Shown: positions 1-9,880, numbered from the stretch's first letter. The stretch: DNA of 64,000 nt from Oligoflexus tunisiensis (GCF_001748245.1 NZ_BDFO01000001.1:5869778-5933777); one strand, 5' to 3'. Notes: generated from the sequence alone by a model not told the origin. A program made the numbers and translations.

Positions 1-353
1 CGGTCATGCTGTTGATCGTTTCCGCGAGTGCGGCCACCTCACCTTTCGCTTCGAGGACGAACTTCTCATTCAGGTTCCCGTTGGCGACCGCCGTCACGAC
101 CTTCACGATCCCACGCACCTGGGTGGTGAGGTTCGACGCCATGATGTTCACGTTATCGGTCAGGTCCTTCCAGGTTCCGGCCACACCGGGCACGCGGGCC
201 TGGGCTCCCAGCTTCCCTTCGATGCCCACCTCGCGAGCAACCGTTGTTACCTGATCGGCAAAGATGCGGAGAGTATCGGTCATGCTGTTGATGGTTTCGG
301 CCAGCGCGGCCACCTCACCTTTCGCTTCGAGGACGAACTTCTCATTCAGGTTC
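1..353 (-). repeat. Exact 353-bp copy of part of the poly-HAMP kinase gene
   Basis: Base for base this segment equals 6702-7054, in the same orientation; identity stops at 354 (g here, c at 7055). Read on the minus strand it encodes a bit more than one HAMP repeat unit (NLNEKFVLEAKGEVAAL, then TTVAREVGIEGKLG, then the start of the next unit). No start codon or other kinase domain is attached on its upstream side, where the sequence becomes unrelated at 354. It is therefore a truncated gene fragment, the edge of a second paralogue lying left of the window, or an assembly artefact at a contig end caused by the repeats. The sequence cannot tell these apart; perfect identity favours an artefact or a very recent duplication. 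Confidence 0.85.
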
Positions 354-382
354 GGTTCCCAGACGTTTACAGCTGACTTCAA

Positions 383-1720
383 GTGAATGCGATGGAGACG
401 TCACGTTTTAAAGATCTGCGACCCAGACCTTGGCTGAGGCGACTTCTCACAGTCTGTCTCGCTGGGCTGTTCTTTGTCTTCGTTTCCCCCTCCGCGACCG
501 GCAAACCCTCGGCCTATAAGCAGGGTCTGCAGCATTATGCCAAGGGCGAATTCGATAAGGCCATACAGGATTTGCAAAAGGCCCTGAAGAAAAAGCCCAG
601 CAAATCAGAAAAAGTGAAAATCTATAAATATATCGGTTTGAGCCATTATACACTGGGCCGTCAGGCCGAGGCTGGGAAGAATTTTGAACAATGCCTGGCC
701 ACCGATTTGAGTTGCAGCATCGAAGCGAAGGAAGCTCTCGATGAATCCGTGCTGCCTTTCTTTCAGAATATCAAACGCGCAATCACGGAGCGAAAAAACG
801 CGCCCAAGCCAAACACTCGCATTCTGGTGAAATCCCCGGTCAAGGATGCTGAAATCCTCATGGATGGCATCCTTCTGGGTCCTGTCAATACTTCACTCGA
901 AGCGCCGCCCGGCACCCGGGAGATCATTCTGCAGGCGAAAGGCTATCGCCCACGGCGGGTGAAGATCGCCGTGAACAAACTCGTGGAAAATGTCTACGAG
1001 ATCGACCTGGAAAAGCAGCCGTCCAAAGCGGTGGAGAAGGAAAAAGAGAAGGACAAGGATAAAGCCCGACAGCAGCGAATCGCACGGGAAAAGGAGAAGG
1101 AACGCGAGCGGCGGAAACTGGAAGCCCGCCGGGCGCGCGAAGAGAAAAAGGACAAGGTTCCGCCGGTCCTGCCGGCCGAGGATGAGAGCGCGAGAAAGCT
1201 CGCCGATCCGCCTGAATCCAAAAAGAACAGCCTCGCCATGCCCGAGGAAAAAGGTCCGCAGACCTCAGACTCCTCGTCCGATGAACCGATCGAGCTGGAA
1301 CGCGAGCCGGTGAGTTTTGCGCATTTCATGCCGCTGGGCGCGGGGCAATTTTATAACGGGGATTTTCTCCTCGGCACCCTGTTTCTGGGCACGCAGCTTT
1401 ATGCGGTCGGTGTGATCGTTCAAGCCACCCAGGATATCCAGCAGGCCGAGGACAATGAGCTGGCTGCCATCCGACGCGCGCAGGTGGACCCCACGGTTTC
1501 CCAGGAGGATCTTGATGCCTTCTCCGAGGCCAAGCGTGTTTTTGTGAAGGAAAAACAGGAGCGCCTGAATCTGGCTCTTGGAGCCGCGGCCGGCACCTAT
1601 GTCTTTGGTGTGCTGCATGCGCTCATCATGAGGCCTTATGTCCTTCCCACGACGGTCACCATGCAACTGCAGCCCGCACCGGAGCAGGGACTGCAGCTGC
1701 AGGTCCATTGGGATTTTTAA
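383..1720 (+). CDS. TPR and PEGA domain protein with C-terminal membrane segments
   Basis: 445 residues from a GTG start; an in-frame ATG at 392 is an equally possible start, and neither has a clear Shine-Dalgarno. Residues about 20-40 form a hydrophobic signal or anchor. Residues about 45-125 look like TPR helices (YKQGLQHYAKGEFDKAIQDL). Residues about 145-210 match a PEGA domain (ILVKSPVKDAEILMDG, then APPGTREIILQAKGY). About 215-310 is a highly charged K/E/R linker. The C-terminus has two hydrophobic stretches, the first beginning PLGAGQFYNGDF, a motif common in small membrane proteins of the DUF5683 type. PEGA domains are usually on the cell surface or in the periplasm, so an envelope scaffold is likely; the exact role is unknown. 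It ends tail-to-tail with the kinase gene, overlapping by 4 bp. Confidence 0.8.
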   Translation: MNAMETSRFKDLRPRPWLRRLLTVCLAGLFFVFVSPSATGKPSAYKQGLQHYAKGEFDKAIQDLQKALKKKPSKSEKVKIYKYIGLSHYTLGRQAEAGKNFEQCLATDLSCSIEAKEALDESVLPFFQNIKRAITERKNAPKPNTRILVKSPVKDAEILMDGILLGPVNTSLEAPPGTREIILQAKGYRPRRVKIAVNKLVENVYEIDLEKQPSKAVEKEKEKDKDKARQQRIAREKEKERERRKLEARRAREEKKDKVPPVLPAEDESARKLADPPESKKNSLAMPEEKGPQTSDSSSDEPIELEREPVSFAHFMPLGAGQFYNGDFLLGTLFLGTQLYAVGVIVQATQDIQQAEDNELAAIRRAQVDPTVSQEDLDAFSEAKRVFVKEKQERLNLALGAAAGTYVFGVLHALIMRPYVLPTTVTMQLQPAPEQGLQLQVHWDF

Positions 1721-4515
1721 ATGGTCCGCGGCAACTGACTGGTCGCCGGCGCCTGCCGATCCTTTTTCAAGTGGCTTCCATATTGCACGAGCGTCTGAAT
1801 CAGCACCTTGCGGCTGATAGGCTTGCTGATATGGGAATTGAAACCACTGGCGAGGCAGCGCTGTCGCTCTTCACCCATCGCATGCGCGGTGAGCGCCACG
1901 ATCGGCTTGCCATAACCCTGGCGTCGCAGTTCCTGAGCCGCGGCATAGCCATCCATCTCGGGCATCTGCAAATCCATGAGGATGCAATCGAACTGACCTG
2001 CGAGCGCTTTCTGCACGCCTTCCCGTCCGTTTGAAGCGGTTTCCACTTTCACGCCGCTCATCTTCAGCATCCGGGTCACGAGCAGCTGATTGTCCTGGCT
2101 ATCCTCGACCAGAAGCACACGCAGATGTTCCAAGGACACATTGAGCTCCTCATGGCGAGCCTCGGCCCCGGCACGAACCGGAGCCACGGCGCGCATGGTT
2201 TCACCGGGATCGATCGTCACGATGAATTCACTCCCCACACCGGGGATGCTGCTCGAAAGCTCCACATCGCCGCCGAGGGAATTCGCGAGTTTTTTCGATA
2301 GCACAAGACCCAGCCCGGTCCCTCCGAAGCGTCGGGTTGTGGAACTGTCCGCCTGAGCAAAGGGTTCGAAAAGTCGTGTGGCCTGGGTGGTGCTGATCCC
2401 GCGACCGGTGTCACGGATGATAAACGCCAGTCGTTGACCGCGCTCCTCGATGTCCATCTGTTTGATGATGACCGAGATCATGCCGTGATCGGTAAACTTG
2501 ATGGCATTGCCCACAATATTGAAGAGCACCTGCCTGAGACGCAGGGGGTCGGTGGTGATATGCGAGGGTACCTGGCCTTCTGTCGTCACGGTCAAACGCA
2601 GGCCCTTTTCCCGCGCTTCCAGGGACAGCAGCATATTGATATCGGTGAGGATATCATCCAACGGCACAAGCACCTTTTCCACGTCCAGCTTGCCCGCCTC
2701 CACCTTCGAAAGATCCAGAATATCATTGATGATATTAGACAGGAGTTTGCCGTTGCGCTTGATGACTTCGACGCAATTCATGCGCTCCGCCAGGGGCTGA
2801 TTTTCGTCGAGCATCAGCTCGGAAAAGCCCATGACCGCACCGAGCGGCGTGCGAATTTCGTGGCTCATATTCGCCAGGAACGCACTCTTCGCTTTGTTGG
2901 CGGCTTCGGCGAGTTCCTTGGCGGCCACCAGCTCCTCCTGCTTTTTCCGGAGCAGGCGTTCAATCCGCTCGCGTTCACTGATCTCAGCCCGTAAGGCCTT
3001 GTTGGCAAGTTCGAGTTCCGCCGTGCGTTCCTTGACCCGGATATCCAGGATTTCATAGGCTCGCTGCAGAGTCTCATCGGCAGTCTTGCGATCGGTGATA
3101 TCACGCGTGACGATAGCGAAGCCGCGCAATTGGTCCGAGGAATCACGCAGCGCGGTGATCACGGAGTTGGCCCAGTACATGGAACCATCCTTGCGAACCC
3201 GCAAAGCTTCCTCTTCGAATTTGCCATCCTCAATCGCCCGGCGCAGTCCCTCTTCCGGAATGCCCTGCTGCTTCGCCTGCTCGGTGTAAAAGCAGTCGTG
3301 ACGTTGACCGATGATCTCTTCGCTCTCGTAACCCTTGATCCGCCGGGCGCCATCGTTCCATGTGCGCACATTGCCTTTCGGATCGAGCATATAAATCGCG
3401 TGATCCTTGACGCCTGCGACCAGCAGACGGAAACGTTCTTCACTTTCCTTGAGGGTTTGCTCGGCTTTTTTCCTTTGGATGAAAAGTCCGACGCGAGACC
3501 CAATATCGACCAGGGCCGACAGCACGAGGCCATCCTCGCTGTCGATGCCGGGATCGATAAATTCCACAACAGCCACGAGTTCATCGCCTTCCCAGATGGG
3601 CAGAGCCACGATCCCGCGTTCCTGGAGATCATCGAACCTTCGTTCGCCCTGCAGGTGGCTGGATCCCTCGCGTATCCACACGGGACAGGCCTTTTCCCAG
3701 GCGATGCCGACGCCATCCTCACCTTTTTCGATCTGGACTCTCCTGGTGCGTTCGGCCAGTTCCAGCATGGCCGGCGCCTGATCGTTCCAGATGTGCTGGA
3801 CCTGAAGGTGCGACCGGCTGCTGTCCACCACCCAGATCGCCGCCCAGCTCCATTCGAGGCCGCGTCCCACGATTTCGAGAAGCCGCGGCATTGCATCATT
3901 GATGTTGTTCGACTCCGCCAGAATTCGGGTCACATCCAGCTGAATGCGCTGCAGCTTTTCAATGCGCTTTTTGTAAGCATTTTCCAAAAGGGCTTCGCGG
4001 ATTTGCTGCGATTGGATCGCCGCCTGCCGTTTCAGCTCCGCAATGCGATATTCCTTTTCGCGTCGTTCACTTTCCAGCAGCTCGGCCACCTGGCTGCGAA
4101 TCAGCATTTTTTGCCGGAAGAGCTGCACAAAGACAGCAACCTTGGCTTTCACCACTTCAGGCGCCAGGGGCTTTTGCAGGTAATCCACTGCACCGACGTC
4201 ATAGCCGCGAAAGATATCCCCGACATTGGCTTCCATGGCCGTCAGGAAAATAATGGGTATCTCGCGCAGACTTTCGGATTGTTTGATCCGCTGCGCAAGC
4301 TCAAACCCGTCCATTCCCGGCATCATTACATCAGCAAGGATGACGGCGAATTCGGCGGTTTTCAACTTCTCCAGGGCTTCCTTCCCAGAGTTTGCCATGA
4401 CAAGGTTATAGTCCGGCATGCACAGAAAGGATTCCAACGCGATCAGATTGCTCGGCTTGTCATCGACCAACAAAATATTAACTGTTGGCTGCGCTTCAGC
4501 CGCTGCCGGATCCAT
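1717..4515 (-). CDS. Soluble hybrid histidine kinase (REC-GAF-PAS-HisKA-HATPase-REC)
   Basis: 932 residues, no membrane segment. Domains in order: receiver (about 12-130, phosphoacceptor D62 in ADVMMPGMDG), coiled linker, GAF (about 190-340), PAS with PAC (about 355-480), coiled coil, HisKA with the H-box MSHEIRTPLGAVMGF, HATPase with GTGLGL, and a C-terminal receiver (ILMDLQMPEMDGY). An N-terminal plus a C-terminal receiver suggests it both takes and gives phosphate within a multi-step relay. The start has a strong ribosome site (GAGGAG 6 nt upstream), and the gene begins 9 bp after the stop of the poly-HAMP kinase upstream, so the two are almost certainly co-transcribed. The output partner is not visible here. 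Confidence 0.95.
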   Translation of the reverse strand: MDPAAAEAQPTVNILLVDDKPSNLIALESFLCMPDYNLVMANSGKEALEKLKTAEFAVILADVMMPGMDGFELAQRIKQSESLREIPIIFLTAMEANVGDIFRGYDVGAVDYLQKPLAPEVVKAKVAVFVQLFRQKMLIRSQVAELLESERREKEYRIAELKRQAAIQSQQIREALLENAYKKRIEKLQRIQLDVTRILAESNNINDAMPRLLEIVGRGLEWSWAAIWVVDSSRSHLQVQHIWNDQAPAMLELAERTRRVQIEKGEDGVGIAWEKACPVWIREGSSHLQGERRFDDLQERGIVALPIWEGDELVAVVEFIDPGIDSEDGLVLSALVDIGSRVGLFIQRKKAEQTLKESEERFRLLVAGVKDHAIYMLDPKGNVRTWNDGARRIKGYESEEIIGQRHDCFYTEQAKQQGIPEEGLRRAIEDGKFEEEALRVRKDGSMYWANSVITALRDSSDQLRGFAIVTRDITDRKTADETLQRAYEILDIRVKERTAELELANKALRAEISERERIERLLRKKQEELVAAKELAEAANKAKSAFLANMSHEIRTPLGAVMGFSELMLDENQPLAERMNCVEVIKRNGKLLSNIINDILDLSKVEAGKLDVEKVLVPLDDILTDINMLLSLEAREKGLRLTVTTEGQVPSHITTDPLRLRQVLFNIVGNAIKFTDHGMISVIIKQMDIEERGQRLAFIIRDTGRGISTTQATRLFEPFAQADSSTTRRFGGTGLGLVLSKKLANSLGGDVELSSSIPGVGSEFIVTIDPGETMRAVAPVRAGAEARHEELNVSLEHLRVLLVEDSQDNQLLVTRMLKMSGVKVETASNGREGVQKALAGQFDCILMDLQMPEMDGYAAAQELRRQGYGKPIVALTAHAMGEERQRCLASGFNSHISKPISRKVLIQTLVQYGSHLKKDRQAPATSQLPRTI

Positions 4516-4524
4516 AATGTCTCC

Positions 4525-7500
4525 TCAATTCACCGAAGCTTTTTTCTTCTGCAACCAGGCATACATGACTGAGAGCAGTTTCTCCGGATCCACCGGTTTG
4601 GTAACGTAGTCCGACGCCCCAGCCTGGATCGCCTTATCACGATCACCTTTCATGGCCTTGGCCGTCAAGGAGATGATCGGCAAGCGACTGAATCGGGGGT
4701 CCTGACGAATGTTCTGGGTTGCCTCAATACCATCCATTTCCGGCATCATCATGTCCATCAAAACCAGATCCACGTCTGGATGGGTCTGCAGATGTGCAAT
4801 AGCAACCTTGCCATTCTCGGCATGGATCACTTGCATTTTGCGTTCCTCCAGCACCGAATCAATAGCGAAGATATTGCGGCTATCGTCGTCGACCACCAGA
4901 ATCTTGGCCCCACTGAAGTCGGCATCCTCAGGCAGCGGCGGGATGTGCGCGTTGTTTTCGGTGCTCGATTCGATGGGCGTGGTTTGCGCCAGTTCTGCAC
5001 CGCTGTAATTTTGAGGCAGGTACAGCGTAAAGGTGCTTCCTTGATCCGGTGCACTCACCACCTCCAGCCAGCCCCCCAGAAGACGGGTGATTTCGCGGCT
5101 GATCGTCAGGCCGAGACCCGTCCCACCATACTTCCGACTCGTGGTTCCATCCGCCTGCTGGAAGGCTTCGAAAATCAGTTTTTGTTTTTCCAGCGGGATG
5201 CCGATACCGGTGTCCTTCACCGAAAAGGCGATGATGTTTTGCGACGCCTGGACAGTTCCCTGACCAATGCGCTGATCCTTGCCAACCAGACCGACCGTCA
5301 TCACCACTCGACCGCGTTCGGTAAACTTGAAGGCGTTCGATAGGAGGTTCTTGAGAACCTGCTGCAGGCGATTGACATCGGTGAACATGGTGCGCGGCAC
5401 ATTGGGATCCATGATGATCTGGAAGTCCAGACCTTTTTGCTCTGCCATATGACGGAATGTACGTTCCACATAATCCTGAACTTCCGGCAGATCGAATTCC
5501 TTCGGATTGATCGGCATTTTGCCCGCTTCGATCTTCGAAAGATCCAGGATCTCATTGATCAAAGCCAGAAGGTCGTTGCCTGAGGAATACACAGTGCTGG
5601 CAAATTTCACCTGCTCCGGTGTCAGGTTCTTGTCCTTATTCTCGGCCAGCATCTTCGACAGAATCAGGAGGCTATTGAGCGGCGTGCGCAGCTCATGCGA
5701 CATGTTCGCCAGGAATTCCGATTTGTACTTGGAAATGAGCTGCAGCTGCTCGGCTTTTTCCTCGACGCTGCGGCTGGCCAGTTCCACCTCGCGGTTTTTA
5801 ACTTCGAGGAGTTTGGCTTTTTCGTTCAGCTCGTTCGCCTGGGCTTCGAGTTCTGCGTTGGACCGTTTCAGCTCCTGCAGCAGCTCCTCCGTACGCATCG
5901 ACGAGGAGATCATGTTCAGGATCACACCGATGGAATCCATCAGCTGATCGAGGAAACTCAGGTGGTTCTCGCTGAAGATCTTGAACGAGGCCAGTTCGAT
6001 AACGGCTTTGATTTCCCCTTCAAAGAGAACCGGCAGCACCACGACGTTGCGGGCCGGGGCATCGCCCATGCCCGACGCTATATGGATGAAACCTTCCGGG
6101 ACATCGGACATCAGGATGCGCTTTTTCTCAAAGGCACACTGCCCGATCAGGCTTTCCTTCAGGCGATAGGAATGCGACAGACTCTTCCGTACGGTATAAC
6201 CATAGCTCGCAATCAGATTGAGGACCGGCGTCGTGCGATCGTCGGCGGTTTCCATCATGAAGAAGCCACCATGCTGCGCGCCGACCAGCGGGGTCAGTTC
6301 CGACATGATCAGCTGGGCCACCGAGATGATGTTCCGTTGGCCTTGCATCATCCCCGAGAACTTCGCAAGGTTGGTCTTCAGCCAGTCCTGTTCATTGTTC
6401 TTCTGTGTCGTGTCCTTGAGGTTGGCAATCATCTGGTTGATGTTATCTTTCAGCGCGGCCACCTCACCCATCGCCTCGACATTGATCGAACGGGTCAGGT
6501 CACCCTTCGTTACCGCCGTGGAGACTTCGGCAATCGCACGCACCTGGGAAGTCAGGTTGCCCGCGAGCTGGTTCACGTTATCGGTCAGGTCACGCCAGGT
6601 ACCAAACGCGCCAGGCACCTTCGCCTGACCACCCAGCTTGCCTTCGATTCCTACCTCGCGGGCCACGGTCGTTACCTGATCGGCGAAGGTACGGAGAGTG
6701 TCGGTCATGCTGTTGATCGTTTCCGCGAGTGCGGCCACCTCACCTTTCGCTTCGAGGACGAACTTCTCATTCAGGTTCCCGTTGGCGACCGCCGTCACGA
6801 CCTTCACGATCCCACGCACCTGGGTGGTGAGGTTCGACGCCATGATGTTCACGTTATCGGTCAGGTCCTTCCAGGTTCCGGCCACACCGGGCACGCGGGC
6901 CTGGGCTCCCAGCTTCCCTTCGATGCCCACCTCGCGAGCAACCGTTGTTACCTGATCGGCAAAGATGCGGAGAGTATCGGTCATGCTGTTGATGGTTTCG
7001 GCCAGCGCGGCCACCTCACCTTTCGCTTCGAGGACGAACTTCTCATTCAGGTTCCCGTTCGCGACCGCGGTCACAACCTTGATGATGCCGCGCACCTGCT
7101 TGGTGAGGTTACCAGCCATGAAGTTTACGTTGTCGGTCAGGTCCTTCCAGATACCGGAAACGCCTTTCACTTCCGCCTGGCCACCGAGTTTCCCTTCGGT
7201 ACCCACCTCTTTCGCCACCCGGGTTACCTCGGCCGCGAAGGAGTTCAGCTGGTCCACCATCACGTTGATCGTGTTCTTCAGCTCCAGGATCTCGCCCTTC
7301 GCATCCACAGTAATCTTCTGCGAAAGGTCACCCTTCGCCACCGCGGTGGTCACCTTCGCGATGTTACGCACCTGAGTTGTCAGATTAGCCGCGAGGCCGT
7401 TCACGTTATCGGTCAGATCCTTCCACGTACCCGACACACCTTTCACATCCGCCTGGCCACCGAGTTTCCCTTCGGTACCCACCTCTTTCGCCACGCGAGT

Positions 7501-9480
7501 TACCTCGGCCGCGAAGGAGCGGAGCGTATCCACCATCGTGTTAATCGTGTTTTTCAGTTCGGAGATTTCGCCCTTCGCATCCACAGTGATCTTCTGCGAA
7601 AGGTCACCCTTTGCCACCGCAGTGGTGACGTTTGCGATGTTACGCACCTGAGCCGTCAGATTTGCTGCGAGGCCGTTTACATTATCAGTAAGATCTTTCC
7701 AGGTACCCGCGACACCTTTCACATCGGCCTGACCACCGAGTTTCCCTTCGGTACCCACCTCTTTCGCCACCCGGGTTACCTCGGCCGCGAAGGAGTTCAA
7801 CTGGTCCACCATCACGTTGATCGTATTCTTCAGCTCCAGGATCTCGCCCTTCGCATCCACCGTAATCTTCTGCGAAAGGTCACCCTTCGCCACCGCGGTG
7901 GTCACCTTTGCGATGTTACGCACCTGGGCCGTGAGGTTGCCGGCGAGGCCGTTCACATTATCCGTGAGGTCCTTCCATGTACCGGCGACGCCTTTCACAT
8001 CGGCCTGACCGCCGAGCTTTCCTTCAGTTCCCACCTCTTTCGCCACGCGAGTTACCTCGGCCGCGAAGGAGCGGAGCGTATCCACCATGGTGTTGATCGT
8101 ATTCTTCAGCTCCAGGATCTCACCCTTCGCATCCACAGTAATCTTCTGCGAAAGGTCACCGTTCGCCACAGCGGTGGTCACCTTCGCGATGTTACGGACC
8201 TGAGCGGTCAGATTCCCCGCGAGGCCGTTCACATTATCGGTTAGATCCTTCCAGGTTCCCGACACGCCTTTCACATCCGCCTGGCCACCGAGCTTTCCTT
8301 CGGTACCCACCTCTTTCGCCACGCGAGTTACCTCGGCCGCGAAGGAGCGGAGCGTATCCACCATGGTGTTGATCGTATTCTTCAGTTCATAGATCTCACC
8401 GCGGGCGTCCACTGTAATTTTCTGGGACAAGTCCCCGTTCGCCACAGCAGTGGTCACTTTTGCAATGTTACGCACCTGAGCCGTCAGATTTGCAGCGAGA
8501 CCGTTCACATTATCTGTCAGATCCTTCCAGGTTCCCGACACACCCTTCACTTCCGCCTGGCCACCGAGTTTTCCTTCGGTTCCCACCTCTTTCGCCACAC
8601 GAGTCACCTCGGCCGCAAAGGAAGACAGCTGATCCACCATCACGTTGATCGTGTTCTTCAGCTCCAGGATTTCTCCGCGCGCATCCACGGTAATTTTTTG
8701 CGTCAGGTCACCCTTCGCCACGGCCGTTGTCACCTTGGCAATGTTTCGCACCTGTGCCGTCAGATTACCGGCAAGGCCATTCACATTATCCGTAAGGTCC
8801 CGCCAGGTTCCGGACACACCTTTCACATCCGCCTGACCACCGAGTTTGCCCTCGTTCCCCACTTCCTTGGCCACCCGAGTCACCTCGGCCGCGAAGGAGT
8901 TGAGCTGATCCACCATCGAGTTCACGGTCGTGCCAATTCGCAGGAATTCCCCGCGGACCGGGCGGCCTTCAATCTCCAGAATCATTTTCTGGGAAAGATC
9001 GCCTTTTGCCACGGCCGTGATCACCCGCGCCACTTCGTTGGTTGGCGCCACCAGGTCGCCGATCAGCTGGTTCACCGAGTTCACACTGGTGGCCCATGAG
9101 CCCTTGGCCGGACCAACCGAGGCGCGCTCGGTCATGCGTCCTTCCTGACCGACAATTTTACCAACCCGCACCAGTTCATTGGATAGATGTTCATTCAGCC
9201 CGATAATATCGTTCAGGAGCTCGCCCACGCGCCCCAGAATGTCGCCCTTCTCATAGTCAAAACGTACAGAAAAATCCCCAGCCTTGACGGACTTGAGAAC
9301 TTCAACGAGCTGCTCGATTTCGTCCTTATCCGCGACCGAGAGATGATCCCAGTCTGAATCCCGGGTGCGTCGGCTTCGATTAGGAGACGCGTGCCGGCGA
9401 TCCTGGGAACTGCCTGAAAAAGATGAGGCCTGTTTAAAATTACGATGAGCTTTGACTTCTTTCTGAGCCGTTGGCTTCAT
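4525..9480 (-). CDS. Poly-HAMP hybrid histidine kinase (HAMP array-GAF-HisKA-HATPase-REC)
   Basis: 1651 residues, no signal peptide and no membrane helix, so cytoplasmic. The N-terminal 60 residues are polar and basic. A poly-HAMP array follows to about residue 1020, then GAF (about 1035-1185), a coiled coil, HisKA with the H-box MSHELRTPLNSLLIL, HATPase (GGTGLGLTIS), and a C-terminal receiver (LMDMMMPEMDG). The architecture resembles fungal group III (Nik1/Os-1) kinases and their bacterial relatives, where alternating HAMP units tune kinase activity in response to osmotic or other stress; that role is inference here. The start has GAGG upstream. The array is the template of the copied fragment at 1-353, and the gene leads a two-kinase operon. 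Confidence 0.95.
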   Translation of the reverse strand: MKPTAQKEVKAHRNFKQASSFSGSSQDRRHASPNRSRRTRDSDWDHLSVADKDEIEQLVEVLKSVKAGDFSVRFDYEKGDILGRVGELLNDIIGLNEHLSNELVRVGKIVGQEGRMTERASVGPAKGSWATSVNSVNQLIGDLVAPTNEVARVITAVAKGDLSQKMILEIEGRPVRGEFLRIGTTVNSMVDQLNSFAAEVTRVAKEVGNEGKLGGQADVKGVSGTWRDLTDNVNGLAGNLTAQVRNIAKVTTAVAKGDLTQKITVDARGEILELKNTINVMVDQLSSFAAEVTRVAKEVGTEGKLGGQAEVKGVSGTWKDLTDNVNGLAANLTAQVRNIAKVTTAVANGDLSQKITVDARGEIYELKNTINTMVDTLRSFAAEVTRVAKEVGTEGKLGGQADVKGVSGTWKDLTDNVNGLAGNLTAQVRNIAKVTTAVANGDLSQKITVDAKGEILELKNTINTMVDTLRSFAAEVTRVAKEVGTEGKLGGQADVKGVAGTWKDLTDNVNGLAGNLTAQVRNIAKVTTAVAKGDLSQKITVDAKGEILELKNTINVMVDQLNSFAAEVTRVAKEVGTEGKLGGQADVKGVAGTWKDLTDNVNGLAANLTAQVRNIANVTTAVAKGDLSQKITVDAKGEISELKNTINTMVDTLRSFAAEVTRVAKEVGTEGKLGGQADVKGVSGTWKDLTDNVNGLAANLTTQVRNIAKVTTAVAKGDLSQKITVDAKGEILELKNTINVMVDQLNSFAAEVTRVAKEVGTEGKLGGQAEVKGVSGIWKDLTDNVNFMAGNLTKQVRGIIKVVTAVANGNLNEKFVLEAKGEVAALAETINSMTDTLRIFADQVTTVAREVGIEGKLGAQARVPGVAGTWKDLTDNVNIMASNLTTQVRGIVKVVTAVANGNLNEKFVLEAKGEVAALAETINSMTDTLRTFADQVTTVAREVGIEGKLGGQAKVPGAFGTWRDLTDNVNQLAGNLTSQVRAIAEVSTAVTKGDLTRSINVEAMGEVAALKDNINQMIANLKDTTQKNNEQDWLKTNLAKFSGMMQGQRNIISVAQLIMSELTPLVGAQHGGFFMMETADDRTTPVLNLIASYGYTVRKSLSHSYRLKESLIGQCAFEKKRILMSDVPEGFIHIASGMGDAPARNVVVLPVLFEGEIKAVIELASFKIFSENHLSFLDQLMDSIGVILNMISSSMRTEELLQELKRSNAELEAQANELNEKAKLLEVKNREVELASRSVEEKAEQLQLISKYKSEFLANMSHELRTPLNSLLILSKMLAENKDKNLTPEQVKFASTVYSSGNDLLALINEILDLSKIEAGKMPINPKEFDLPEVQDYVERTFRHMAEQKGLDFQIIMDPNVPRTMFTDVNRLQQVLKNLLSNAFKFTERGRVVMTVGLVGKDQRIGQGTVQASQNIIAFSVKDTGIGIPLEKQKLIFEAFQQADGTTSRKYGGTGLGLTISREITRLLGGWLEVVSAPDQGSTFTLYLPQNYSGAELAQTTPIESSTENNAHIPPLPEDADFSGAKILVVDDDSRNIFAIDSVLEERKMQVIHAENGKVAIAHLQTHPDVDLVLMDMMMPEMDGIEATQNIRQDPRFSRLPIISLTAKAMKGDRDKAIQAGASDYVTKPVDPEKLLSVMYAWLQKKKASVN
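6420..9060 (-). repeat. 276-bp tandem repeat array encoding HAMP units
   Basis: Ten clear repeats of about 92 codons, with one more divergent unit upstream, each carrying a HAMP core (such as KGDLSQKITVDAKGEI then LKNTINVMVDQL) and a divergent second HAMP-like half (FAAEVTRVAKEVGTEGKLGG, then GTWKDLTDNVNGLA). The conserved codon block for ITVDA recurs at about 7301, 7579, 7855, 8131, 8407 and 8683, a period of 276 bp. Units 2-7 are near identical; the two units nearest the GAF domain share a different consensus (NGNLNEKFVLEAKGEVAAL), and the last differs again. The nucleotide identity makes the locus prone to unequal recombination and to short-read misassembly. Confidence 0.9.
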
Positions 9481-9880
9481 TCCTAAACCTCAAAATTGGG
9501 ACGACATAATAATGAAACTCGGGACTGCTGAACAACTTTCGTCGCGGCTGCGAGTATCCAGCGAACAGCTTGGCGGTAAAAAGTTCAGTTTCTAATTAGA
9601 CGCTGATCCGCAAGAACCTCAAGCTAAATCTGACGAGGTTGTTTTCAGGTATGTGATTCCGATTCTTGCCTTCACTTTTGGGGATATTTGCGCAAAAAGT
9701 CAATGTCATAGCTGAGGCTTTTCATCATGTATTCCCCTGCCTTCAGGGACAAAAAGACAGTCACCAAAATACTACACTCTATTCGGCATTTTGAGGGTTG
9801 CTTATTGAACATAACCCTGACAGCCTTAGAGCACAGCTTGCTCTGGAACCTTCATCACATGGGTCACCCTGGGAGATTGG
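9481..9880. other. 400-bp divergent intergenic region
   Basis: It separates the minus-strand kinase operon from the plus-strand regulator at 9881 and should hold promoters for both. It is visibly A+T richer than the genes. No convincing ORF: a 69-codon frame at 9727-9936 runs into the regulator gene and has no ribosome site. A short dyad (AGAGCA, 5 nt, TGCTCT) at 9828-9844 lies about 40 bp before the regulator start and could be an operator for it; this rests on position only. Confidence 0.5.

Noticed and set aside
6..254. 82-codon plus-strand frame at the left edge
   Set aside because: It is the antisense of the HAMP repeat copy and recurs identically at 6698-6955.
3130..4572. 480-codon plus-strand frame opposite the first hybrid kinase
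   Set aside because: Fully covered by the minus-strand kinase, whose domains are unmistakable; no ribosome site and no recognisable motif.
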